Positions 49,469 through 61,600 of a DNA stretch of 64,000 bases are shown here, in pieces. The stretch is from Magnolia sinica. Lineage: Eukaryota > Streptophyta > Magnoliopsida > Magnoliales > Magnoliaceae. The position numbers were made by a program, and so were the translations under genes. How positions within the stretch are numbered: position 1 is the first letter of the stretch; every line of letters begins with the position of its first letter. The notes beneath the pieces were generated by a model. That model did no database searches and had not been told where the DNA came from. It worked only from the letters and a program-made list of their open reading frames with translations. The stretch covers positions 63,157,493 through 63,221,492 of the forward strand of contig NC_080575.1 in the NCBI RefSeq assembly GCF_029962835.1, written 5' to 3'.

Positions 49469-51897
49469 CATATCAGACCCAATTATTACCTGAATTTATG
49501 GACATGATACTATTTAATGCACTAGTTTAATTGTGTTTGTGATGCAAGGTGTATTTACGAGCATGTACTGAAAAAGGATGCTAAAAGTACGGATTTAACG
49601 TTCAGAATGCACCAAGGCAAGGGACGGACTCCAAGGGACCAAGATCGACGGAATTACACGCCAGGGATCCGTGAAAATTGAGAAACTGAAGCTCAAGCGG
49701 CTTGAAAGTCAGCCAGAATGCAAGATCACTGGGTTTCCATCATCTGTTTGGCTCGAAACTTTATACATGGCTCAAGGACCAAAAACTAACCGTACACGTC
49801 AAATTTCAGCCATTGGATCCTTGTGAAAGTGGCTGAACTAACAGATCAGTTCATAAAATCCTGATTTGGGGCCCACCCGCTGTCCAGATACGCTTTAACT
49901 TCGGCCTCCACGGCTCAAATGAAATGGAGAACAAGATGGATGGTGTGGATTTCTCATAATCATTATCCAGTGTACATAGTACACTTTTTGCACTAAGAGT
50001 GCATGGCATGGCAGGGACGTCTCCTTCTTACAATAACAGCGCACGGACACTGTTCGTCCGTTTTTCAGTAATACGGCCCAGTCATCATCCAAATGGATGA
50101 TCCAGACCGTCTATTAAATCTCTTGGGTAGACGTAATCGTCACCTAGGTGTCCTTTTCGACCCATGAACGTACGGACAGGCAGATTACCGTTCAAACATA
50201 AGATGAACGGCCGGTTTAAAAATGCAATGGGCCACGCTCAAACCAATCCAAAACCGACCATATCACAACGGTTTTATGAGGAGAAGATAATGGACGTAAT
50301 GGATTTCTGAGACACCAAGTGTGTGGACCCCACCGACTCTCAAACCGAATAAAAGATGAAACAGCAAACTCCGCTTCTGCTGGCGTGAAACAGGGGCGCC
50401 GTTTGGTCATTAGTGGGCCTTCATCATGGCCCATGCAAACGATCCGTGCGGTCCATCATGCAGAGGGGCTCGATATGGTTGACTCCATGCTGACTGTGTG
50501 CACTCATGCAAGCACACGTGCTGATCTCAACGGTCACAAACAGACTGCTTTACAAAGTTCCGCAGCTATTTTCTCCTATAGGTCACGCCGAATCTGATCC
50601 GAAATCAACTTTTCCCAACCTTAAATCTCGTGATTGACCAGATTATCGGAGTGGATTTTCTCATAAAACGATGTAGTGGGCCCCACCGTCAGCACCGCAC
50701 GATTGGAGCACGTCCTGTTTCGCAGCCGGATGCTGTCCGACTTCTGCAACATGTTTTACATCCTTGGAGGTCGTCGGACGGCTGATCTGAACCGTTCATC
50801 ATGTAGGTGGGCCAAGAATCTCCCAGAGGACGCTGTCCTTTTGGAAATAAAGCAAAGAAAAAGAAGAGTAGAACCAGCGAACTCCTGACTGCGTGAGGTA
50901 TCTCGCAGCAGAGGGCTGCTTGGAGTCTCCAGCTTCCGCAGCCTAGTTCTAGCAGGACTCAAAAGCAGTTCCGGGAGGAGCATTAAAGGAGGCTGGCGCA
51001 TGTGAAAGAGGGGGATTTGAGCTTGATTGGTGGGAAGGCTGGAAGGGACGTGAAGACAGGGGGCGGTCTTGGCTTGGAGGAAAGAGGAAAACAGTGAAGG
51101 GATTCTTTGGGGAAGAAAGCTTGGGTAGCTGAGCTTGGTGAGAGGGAGCTCAGTTGAGGCACGGCTGGAACGTGAACAAAATGAAGAAAGCTTAGCTTTG
51201 AAGGAACGGAAGAAAAGAAGAAGCAGGAGGGATTCGGCTGGACGATCCGGGTTTTTTTTGTTTCTTGTTTTCTTTTCCTTTTATTCCTTTGATTGTTTTT
51301 CTGTGGTGCTAGCATGATCATAGGCTAAACCTCTTAGCTAGGGCTAAGAGGTGAAGCCTATAGCGAGATGGGAAACTACTTTATGCTTTAAATATGAATG
51401 CATAAACTGAATTTGTTCTTTGATGATTATTATAAGGAATATTTTTATTAGTCTTTAAAATGAAATTACAATGGGTTTGCAATGGCTTTGAATATTTCTT
51501 TCCTTTTTATGTTTATGAAGAAGCCTGTTGTTCATCATTGCTCCATGGGCATGGTAGGATGACGATCCTCATACATTGTTGATTGGTTGGTAATTAGTTT
51601 AATCTTGTTGTTTGCTTTGTCTCCGGGCATGGTTAGATGACGGAATCCATTCTAATTCATATACCTTTCATCTCTTGAAAACTCAAGTAAGTTCGGTTTG
51701 AATTCCATAATCCTTGATGTAGGCATAAGATCTCCCGATCTCTACAAGTAGATCCTCCGAATCCCTAGTTTTCCTTCCTCTGAATTACTTAAGTTTTAGA
51801 TAATTATTCCACAAATTATTCCCTAAATTCTATTTGATTTAGATAGCATCTTAGTCTAGTTCTAGTTCTACTTGGTTTCAGATAACGTACAAGTATC
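49469..51897 (+). mobile_element. LTR fragment with 60-bp flanking duplication
   Basis: Plus-strand sequence from CATATCAGACCCAATTATTA onward matches the LTR family of 38613-45548 in reverse orientation: the GATGCAAGGTGTATTTACGA segment (49541), ACCAAGGCAAGGGACGGA (49609), and at the other end TAAGAGGTGAAGCC (51343) and TTTCAGATAACGTACAAG (51876). The outermost bases of the LTR are missing at both ends (about 75 bp at the right). About 1.1 kb of unrelated sequence (about 49,870-51,290), with many GGGCCCACC-type words, replaces the U3 middle. The open frames 50319-50597 and 50983-51321 lie in that cargo and look like chance. Confidence 0.65.
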
Positions 51898-52412
51898 AGA
51901 GCAACAATGTCCAAGATTGTTGGACTCATAAGGCCACATCCGAAGAAGAATGTATTGGTGGATGAATTCTAGAATATCGACACTGATGTAAGAAGAGCAG
52001 GATCCAATTGATAATCATATAAGGAGAGTTTGGTGCATTCATAGATGACATAATCTCTCCATAATGATTCATACTGAGTAGCGACACGATCAAACCAATT
52101 GTCCCATTCTGGTAGAGGTTTTGGCCAGGATCGTTGATTCTTCAAAGCATTGGATGATTCTGGGATAGATTCAGATTGAATCAGTATTGTTTCGCCTTGA
52201 CAGTTAGGGAACAGAGAATCCAGCATGCTGATTTCTTTAGGTTTGATTTCAGGGAGGAATGTTGGTCCTATAAAGTAATAATCTCCAATCGATGATTTGA
52301 AGATTACTTCGTCGAAAAGTGCATCTGGGGCATTGATCAAATCGTCGAAAAACTTTTTGGAAAGTGCATCTAAGGCATTTAAAGACGAAGAAGCAGTCAT
52401 TGATAAGATCAT
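51898..52412 (-). pseudogene. Plant mobile domain remnant, N-terminal part
   Basis: Open stretch 51969-52412 starts at an ATG and encodes 147 residues. The C-terminal half, RSWPKPLPEWDNWFDRVATQ and YVIYECTKLSLYDYQLDPAL, fits the start of the plant mobile domain. A stop follows VSIF, but the minus strand continues in the same frame into the PMD segment of the 60-bp repeat (51898-51957). The rest resumes at 49468 beyond the inserted LTR fragment. Confidence 0.7.
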
Positions 52413-54714
52413 AATTCAGAGTTCGAAAGAAGAGCGATATAGAGAAGAAAGCGTGAAATGAGGAAGAATGTTTAAAACAAAGCATATATCGACTAAGAAT
52501 ATGGCGCATTAAGTAGGGCATCATTGATTTTTCATTTGGTGCGATATTTATACACGCGTCGCCACAGGGTTAGCTTTTTATTCAGGAAAATGAAAGTTGA
52601 GCTGACATGCTGGATTACCTCGGTCAAAGGCGATAGCCGTAGCATCAACACATGTATTGAAGGACGACTGCATTTATGAGGGATCACACGTCGCTTTCAC
52701 ATTTTTTCCAAAGGCGAGGCGGGGGGGGGGGACGGGTTATGTATAGTCAAGAGGGATTTGTGTGGTGTATTTGAAGATCTTCGGGATATATAAAGAGGAT
52801 TCTGCGATAATACAGCTGGTGTTTATTGGGCAATGTCAAGTCATCCACTAAGCGGTCCAGTGAAGAGTGATAGTACTGAAGCGATTACAAGACAGATGAC
52901 AAGTTTAGAAGCAAAGAAGGTCAAGTAGTGATGAAACAATTATAGCAACCGTTAAAACGTGAAAAATATCCAAATGGTCAGGTTAAGGCTATAATATAAA
53001 TAACAAAGGAATTCAGCGAAAGAAATACCCAATGTAAGTGGATGATTAGGTGACCAATCTTATTCTATCTTAATTGCATGCTAAGTATCTGCTTATCTTG
53101 ACACTTGGAAATTGATCCACACATTCAATTCTGACACGCACACACTTATCACGTGTCGGAATCTCACACACTTATCACATGATCGAATCTATAAACCAAG
53201 GAACCAACACTGGGCCAATTCATGTTCACGGCACATCCCAAGAATCATTCTAATGAAAAACTTAAGTAGGATGTACCACAGCTAACATGTATGATCACGC
53301 TTCAAACATATTTATTAACTTGTCATGGCCCACCTGAGTTTTTTGAATGGTGTGAGTTTGGATGTGTTCCTTCCTCATGGTGAGCCGCAATTGATGGCCG
53401 GATTGGATGACATATACACTACACAAAAATAGTCAAGGATCATGTGATGGATACGCAATCGGAACCATTTTCCATCCACAGTACGACAAAGCAGATAGAC
53501 GGTCCTGATTAATACTTCGTCTGCCACGTGTGATCAGTAATATGGCTCCAGAGGAGGATGATATTCTCAGGTACTGAAGCTGAACAAGGCCCATGGCTAT
53601 TTGATGGACAGAATCCACGTTGACGGGGTCATCGACCAAACCCCAAAATCCGTGATCGCTACCCAATAGCCAACGATTAGGTGGCAAGGATCTTCCAGTC
53701 TGAAAGACTTTTGGTGTTCGCTCATGGTGGGGCTCATCAGATCAATGGTATATAGATCATCAAACATCAGGCCGAACAATACTGCACTGTCGGGAATCAC
53801 ATAATCTGGTCATCGACTCTTATGTTAGTTTAGCACCATTTGAAAAATGGCAATTTATCCTCCTCACATGTAGCACTGATGTAAAGTTATCCAGACCATC
53901 CAGAATCATGGGTCCTGCTGTGGATGAATCGTAATGGGAAGTGTCCAAATGGGATTTCTAAAGACAGATGGTTCATACAATCTTCTGCTCATGCTCAATC
54001 CATAGTTTGGGTAGACGATTTGGACGGCCTCAATTGCATTGCAGCTCATGCTCAATCCACATTTTGGGTAGACGATTTGGACGGCCTCAATTGCACTGCA
54101 GCTATGCCATGTACATGTTAAAAGAACCAACCCATATTTTTTAAATGATACAAAACTAACATTGTAGACCAGCCCAATACCATTGAACCGTTGCATACCG
54201 AATTGGAGAGGAATTGCATAATCCTTTGGGCCCATGTGCGTGATCAGGATAGTTGATCTGGTATGCCTGCTTGGATAGACCCAGCCCAAAAATTCTCTGA
54301 TTGGAAGATCCTAGCCTTCTGATATCTGGACCTCATTTTATTGTCTCTGAACATATCTCCACGGCCTGTCTTAGAGCCACAACAGAATGAAGATTTAAGA
54401 ACTTCCCCCATTGGCCACAAGTTGAGGGCATGGTCCACCCACCGTCCAACTAATCAGAAAAATATGGACTACTGAAGTATGGACCACAGATACTTTTAAA
54501 TATCCTTTTGAGTCATAAAATCACATAATTCCTAATAAAAGGAGCATAAATTTCAATTATCTCTACTATTATTACTGTCTAAAAAATTTCTGAGACACTC
54601 TAGCAGGCTACCCTTCAGAAAAACCAAAAACAGCTACTGGGCCATAATCAACAGACATCCTCACCAATGCCTACCTAAAATGGGATTAAAATGCCTACCA
54701 CTCCTTTTGCTCAC
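52413..54714. other. Intergenic stretch without a supported gene
   Basis: 52413-53050 is probably upstream sequence of the PMD remnant. 53050-54700 has many scattered words such as TGGGGCCCACC and GATCCAGACCGTC and several short frames (53433-53687, 53597-53800, 53906-54289) without domains or consistent coding bias. A 57-bp tandem duplication lies at 53987-54100. The 3' untranslated part of the argininosuccinate synthase gene should occupy the right end; an AATAAA on the minus strand at 54337-54342 is a possible poly(A) signal. Confidence 0.5.
53987..54100. repeat. 57-bp tandem duplication
   Basis: GCTCATGCTCAATCC begins at 53987 and again at 54044, and the following GGGTAGACGATTTGGACGGC is repeated with only four or so changes. 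It produces mirrored small frames on both strands. Confidence 0.9.
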
Positions 54715-55558
54715 TTAAATTCCCTTCTCAAGCATAGCACGCACTCTTGTCGGAAGCCCATAAAGCCGTATAAATCCAGCAGCATCTGCCTGGTCATAAA
54801 TCTGCCCGCTCTCGAACGATGAGATGTCTTGCCTATACAAACTATAGGGGCTCATCCGGCCGACCACAGTGACTGACCCCTTGTACAGCTTAAGAGTCAC
54901 GGTTCCTGTTGTGGTCTCAGTGATTTTCTCCATGAATGCGTCCATGGACTGACGGAGAGGATCAAACCACCGACCTGCATAAACCAGCTCGGCATATTTT
55001 AGTGCAAGTGAGTCTTTGACTTGCATGGTCTCTCTGTCGAGCGTCAGAGACTCGAGTTCGCGGGCTGCAGTGAAGAGGATGGTTCCACCAGGAGTCTCAT
55101 AGACTCCACGGCTTTTCATTCCGACAAGCCGGTTCTCGACCATGTCAATACGGCCAATTCCATGTCTTCCTCCGATTTCATTGAGCTCGGAGAGGAGCGA
55201 TGCTGGAGAAAGCTCCTTCCCATTGACAGAAATGGGGAGGCCTGAAAGTATTCCAATTTCTACATATCTGCATTTTGTCAAGCGCATGAGAGAGTTAATT
55301 CATCAGCAACCAAATGAAGGGGGGAAAATGAATTTCCAGCATGCCAATAGGGGTCCCACTGTGTGGGCCAATCAAAACAAAAGAAAAGACCCCAAGAAGA
55401 ATTATGAACAATTTAGCTAATCCCATGAAGGTGAAAGAGCAGCAGGACCCACACATAGGACTGCTTATATGAGCCAGTCAAGTGCTGTGGGATCTTTTTT
55501 CCTGCCGTGCTTGTTGGAATTAGCACTATAATTCTAGCAAAACTTATATTCATAAATA

Positions 55559-55600
<42 letters not shown>

Positions 55601-58600
55601 ACTCAAATAGATAATACAACCACAGTTCCACAGTAAATGGCTGCTGAAAAGATCTCGCCATAAAAGTTAGATAAGAAATCAATTGCCTTTCTGCTTATTT
55701 TTCAGGAAATGACAAACTGCTACTGTTTGGATTATTGCAGGAAATTAACAGTTTCCGGAAATCAATACTACTGTTTTTGAGAAATTCAGTGGTTTCTTGT
55801 AAAATTTCCTATGGCAAGCATGTTTGATTTTAGGGGGAACACAAAAGGTAACTAGAACAAAAGTAAAGGCTAGCTTAATGATATAAAAGGCAACACGAGA
55901 AATATTTGAGGAAAAATCATTGCCAAAGCAATATTACACAATCGGAAGCCTCTTATGGAAGCTCCGTCCGGAATCCCATGACTAGGCCCATCCACATAAT
56001 GTTATTATGATCCAGACCGTTCATTCAGTGTGCCTTCCATGGATCATCCATAGCCTGAAAACCACTTTGATCAAACTATCCCAACCATCTGACTCAATTT
56101 GTCAACCACCCATTTACAAGCCACTGATCATGTCATTAGGATGGCTCCATTGAGCTTTTTTTCTTTTTTGTGAATGTAACAAAATTCTATTAAAATGCCC
56201 CAAAAGGGAAGGGAAACTTAATCCGTCAAGGCAATGATATGACTTCCTCATACAGAGGAGTTTCTAAGGAGCAAGTTTTAGGTTCTAGTGAAAACTAGGC
56301 AGGGCACAATTCATGAATGGTCCAGATCATGTTCACATAATGGGTGGCCTCGATCGTGGGATTCTGAATTCTTGTAGTATCATTCATCATATTAGTTTAT
56401 AAATGAATGAATCCACTTACTCTGGGATATCTGGAGCATCTTCTGGGTCGGCAGTCATCATGTACATATCCTTGCTGGGCTCGTTTGCTGGATCTTCCAA
56501 AATGTCTCCCTTCCATGTCCCAGATCAAACAAAAGCAAGAGTCAGCTTATTGGCCACATCATACATGTACAACAGTAGCAGGATCAGCAAATATTTATCT
56601 TTCTGTATATTTTCTTGTACCTTTTCAAGCTTTGTTTTCTTCAATGTTGGACATGCCCAATAAAATAAAAATATTCAAAACGAAATTAATATACCCAACC
56701 ACTAACCATCGGCAGAAGTTCATAGATATCCAAGTGGAATCAACTGTCCCAGAGTATATCAGCAGCCGATTATTTTCTTCTTCTTCTTTTCCTTCATATA
56801 AAAGGAAATCTCTACTCATTGTAGGTGACATCATGGTACGATAATATCGTAACCATTTTTTGCAAATTTTACAGTGCATAGTTTCCTAGGATATACCCAA
56901 ACAATTATGTAGGCTTGGAGTACCAGAAGGTATCATATCAAACCAACATCAGTAGTGATGCAAGATATTGCAGTTAAGCACCAGATGGTATACCTTCATC
57001 TAGATCTAGGTTGCAAACAATATTACCTGAATCACCAACCCCCTTGGATTTTTCCATTCTGAATTGCAGCAAATTTCAGATCATTTGCAATCTAGATTGT
57101 TATTTTTACAGAAAATTATGGTTCTATACTCCTAGTGTTTATTAAGTTGTGCTGTAAATTTAAATTTTGAATGTAGTATTTATACTTATTTATGGACTAG
57201 AATGCAAATGATATACTGCTAAGCATGTGGGAACCATGATAATAATAATATTCATTTCATATATAAATCAGAATATCAATTCATATATAAAACGATATTG
57301 CATATACATAATGTACTGGAGCAACCCAAATGAACCTATCCCAAGTGTCCACGCGTCCACATATTGGAGGTAGTGTCCCATGTACCCATTCCTGTACCAT
57401 GTACCAGAGCAATCTGCAATCAAGGTACCCTTGGTTGTAAGTGGGCTAGCCTGGGATAAAGCAGCCTTTGGGTCTGCTTTGGGCCGAGCCTTGACACCCA
57501 TGGGTTGGACAAGGACCTGAGCAATGTTTTAAATATCGACGATATCAGCCAGTATATCCCACGATATACCTTGTATCCCACCTATGCGATATGAAACGCA
57601 CAGGTAGTGCCGATATATCCTACATATTTGATCTGGTGAGCATTTTCAATTTTTGATCCCTTTATTTTGTTGAAATTATGTTAAATCAGTGTCAAATGGT
57701 TATAAATCCATTGGTTCTTCATGTTTTGCATGAAAAGTCATGAATTTTGAGTTTTGATTTCAATATCCATTGGTTCTTCATATTCTCCATGTTTTTTTTT
57801 GAAATTTTCCTTCAACCATCTATCGATTGAGACTAATTTTGAAGGATTTAGGAGTATTTAATGAAATGATCATTGCATATACTCTAATTTCGCAATTTGA
57901 GCACATGTGGTCTGATTTGGGGAAAATTCGTAATTTCTCCAATTTCTCCCAAATTGCTTGCAATGTTGCACATCAAACATGAAATCAAGTATGTATGAGG
58001 GTTGATCTATGATTGTTAAGTCCTTGTCAATTTTCAAAAATTAAAAATAAATTTTTTTAATTAAAAATTAATAAAAATAATTTATATATATATATATATA
58101 TTCAAAATTTCCCTTCAACTAGTTGTCAATTGAAACTAATTTCGAAGTATTGAGTAGTGATTGATGAAATGATCATCACATACGCTCTAAATGTTATGCA
58201 TTCAATTTGAATATAGTTGCATTAGTTCAGTCAGACAGTGCATAGCTTAGGACCCTATGCAAAGTAAACCTATCGTGTGCACTTCTTTTTGAGATGTTAT
58301 GATTTAAAAGTGTATTAAAGTATTTTTTAACAATCCCTGAAGTTTCATTGAAAAATTCAACCATTTTCCCAATGTTTTCCCATGTTTCCCAACAAGTACG
58401 ATAAGTTAATACAAATGATATATCCCGCGTGATAACTGAAACGTATTTGTATCCCAAGGATGCGACACATGACGCGATACCGATATTTCGAACGTCAGAC
58501 CTGACTTTGGCTCTATTAACCAATTGGGGCAGACCTGGCTTGCATCTGCTTATGACACAAGTCCAGCCTATTTAACAATGGCTGGCTAAGTATTTGGCCA

Positions 58601-61600
58601 CTGAGCTGGCCTAGTTGGTGCCTGATTCCTTGGCTCATGGGCCAGGATGGGCTCGACCTGGATTTCAAGTCATTATCTCATGGACCGAAACTGGACATGC
58701 TTTGGCCATCTCATTATATCTCTGTGGAGTATCCATAACTCCAAATCATGTCCGAAGTTTGGGGAATGCAGAATTATATCCATGGTTCTCGTATCTGGGC
58801 ATCATGTATACCGTCTATCGCTCAAATGATGGGTTGACCTGTTATAATGATATCAATTGTGTTGAAAATCAGTAGATTAGGTATTATCAAATACATCATT
58901 ATTGGTTCCATTCAGGATTATATTATGATAGAGAAGAATTTCTTTCTTTCTTGGGTTTGATTATGTTAGCCTTTGTTCCAGGCTAGGCTTCATTATGATA
59001 CTCCAACTTGAGGGGGGGTGTTGAAAGGCTGACGATTGAATAGGGCCTATTGGGCCTGAAGTTCATGTAATATAATAAGGCTCATAGAGCCCATTCAAGT
59101 TTTTACTATTATAAATAAAAGTAGAGAGTTAGGGTTTCAACCTTAAAAAAATTCCAACTACAAGCCACCCCCTTCTCACGAAGCACAAGTCAGTGAGGAA
59201 AAGACCACACGACGCTCAAAATAGAAAAAGAATGAAAAAGAGGAGTGAAGGGTGAAGGGACAAGGGTTAATAAGAAGTTGTTGTGTAGGGAAAGAAGGGT
59301 ACCACCACTTGTTGAAGAATGAAGGGTGAAGGGAAAGGGGTTCATAAGAAGCAATTGTTGTGTAGGGAAGGAAAGAAGAAAGAAAAGACGATTAGAAAGG
59401 GAAGGAAGGAACCACCGAAGATTAGGAAGGGAAACATCACTTATTGAGAAAGATTAGAAGAATAAAACTCATAGAGTTAAGAAGAAAGAAAGGAAAGAAA
59501 GAAAGAAGAAAGAAGAAAAAGAAAAAGAAAATTGAAGGAAAAGAAGGGAATCACCAGAGATTAAAAAGAGAAACACAAAAAACATTTAAAAAAATCTGCC
59601 ATAATAGAAAAAATCAGCAAACCCTATGCCAAAATCAGCAGCTTTACTTCAATAGGAAAAATCTAGCAGGCCCTAGTCAAGGCAACACAAAAATCTACTT
59701 TCATAGGAAAAATCTAACAAACCCTAGCCAAGGTAACATAAAAATCTGCTACAAATATATATATATATATATATATAATCATCAAGTCCAGAAAAAAAAT
59801 CTTCAAAAAAGAAATGAAAAAAAAAAGTCAAGGAAAAAAGAAAAAGAAAGAGAAGAAGAAACCATACAAGAAGAAGAAAAAGAAACTCTAAAAGAAGAAA
59901 ACCTAAGGGCACTTAGGCTCTAATACCATGTTAAATGGGTACATGGTGCTAATCTTGAGAACTTATGAGAAGCTACAATGAGACAAAGAAGAAAAAAAGA
60001 GGAGAGATGGAAGAGAGAAACAATGAGAGAGAGAGAGAGAGAGAGAACATGGGATGCTTAGAGTGTGTAGAAACCCTAGCCCTCTGGGGTCTCATTACAT
60101 GGACTTGTGAATCTGCCCAATGGGCCTTATTCAACCATCAACCTTTCAACATATTATAAGCTACGATCAGTTGCCGGACTCAAATCCAATATTTCACTTA
60201 TCCATTGATTACATAGGGAAGTTATTGTATTTGAACACGTGTAGACAGTGCAAACACATAATACAACAAAAAAAAAAAAAAAAGGATGAGGTGATGCCAT
60301 AAGAGTTTTACGTGCCTAATTGCAAAGGACACATGAACTGCAGACCGCAAGAATAAAGAATGGGTTAAAAAATGCAACGAAATCATTCAAGGGAACTATC
60401 TGAAATAAATAGATTCCATGATCGTATAACATATTGATCATATCTTAATAGAAAAAGCAATGAATTGTTGGAATTACCTCATGGCTAAGGTGCCACAGAT
60501 TCCGATCTCTGCTGTAAATAGATTTCTTTGTCACTGGAACAGGGACATTGTGTTTCTTTGCATATTCAATGGCATCTTCTCGGCCCTTAATTTCCCACTC
60601 CCTCCATGGAGCCACAACATTGAGTTCAGGATTCAAAGCAAAGAAAGTCAGCTCAAAGCGTACCTGGAAAGAAACATTGATGGAACAAAAGTGAGGTTAA
60701 AAGGAAAGATGAGTGGCAAATATAATTCCTTGGAAAGTCAGCTCAAAATGTACCTGAAGAGACATGTTGATGGAACATAAGTGATTTTAAGCATAAATAT
60801 AAATAGTGAATATAATTCCTCGGAAGCAAATGCAAATACCTGATCATTTCCCTTTCCCGTGCATCCATGAGAAACTGCATCTGCTCCAACTTCCTTAGCA
60901 ACATCAACCATGGCCTGCGAGTTAAAAGATAGATTAGAGACAAAGGGATTTTTGTGCTGGCTGAAAAGCAAAATAACATTAAGAAAGGAAATATTTATAA
61001 GGCACTACGTTAAAACACGTTGAGAAGGTCAAATCATATTATCGTGTGGGATCGTTCCTCTGAGTAAGCAGCATCATTAACCATTCTTAAAAAATGACAA
61101 CCACAACCTCACAATACAAGAGAGAAAAAAGAAAAGGAGAAAGAAATCCCTCAAATGTCATGGCATCTTTGTTCCTTTCTTGGTAGAAAGAGATAGATGT
61201 AATGCATCTGTTTGTTGGTTTTTGTCCCCTCTAACAGCAGGTATGGTATAAGCCAGCAGGTTTTCAATTAGCATAATTCTGAACTACCAACAAAGGCCCT
61301 TACTACCATGAAAATTTATTTAACAACCTTTAAATGACAGAACGAGATATCCTGATTTTGTCTGTTGAATATCCTGTACTTTAACCTCCAGTCAAAACCC
61401 CCTACAACACGATATTCTTTAGGTTTGAGAGGTTTACTGTTGTCAAGTAGCTCCCTGCTAAATATTTACTTCTAAGCAATTAGAAGTAGCTCCATGCTAA
61501 ATATTTACTTCCAAGAAATTAACTTAGAAAGCGTTGAGCATTATAGAGTATGGATCAATGGTGCAGGCAAGAAGAACATCCAAAGGCAAAGAAAAAGACG

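Larger units (their letters stand above)
56510..60477 (-). other. Large intron (3,968 bp) filled with transposon remnants
   Basis: Donor GTAATT at 60477 and acceptor at 56510. It carries a repeat with TATCG-rich ends (57526-58500), Copia-type LTR ends in opposite orientation (59019 on and 60151-59929), and a purine-rich GAAGAAA tract (59280-59900). No host coding sequence is seen. Confidence 0.85.

Noticed and set aside
50319..51321. Frames in the cargo of the LTR fragment, considered as a captured host gene
   Set aside because: No domain or intron-exon pattern could be seen; frames overlap on both strands and end at random.
53433..54289. Minus-strand frames next to argininosuccinate synthase, considered as a neighbouring gene
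   Set aside because: Overlapping short frames without domains; one is a by-product of the 57-bp duplication.
55021..55420. Plus-strand frames of 74 and 92 codons
   Set aside because: Shadows of the last exon of argininosuccinate synthase.
56403..56844. Plus-strand frames of 86 and 145 codons
   Set aside because: They are shadows of the minus-strand exon at 56421-56509 and its intron.
59444..59923. 159-codon Lys/Glu/Arg-rich frame, considered as a nuclear protein
   Set aside because: It translates a purine-rich GAAGAAA tract and an (AT)n run in the intron; the opposite strand gives an equally artificial Leu/Phe frame.
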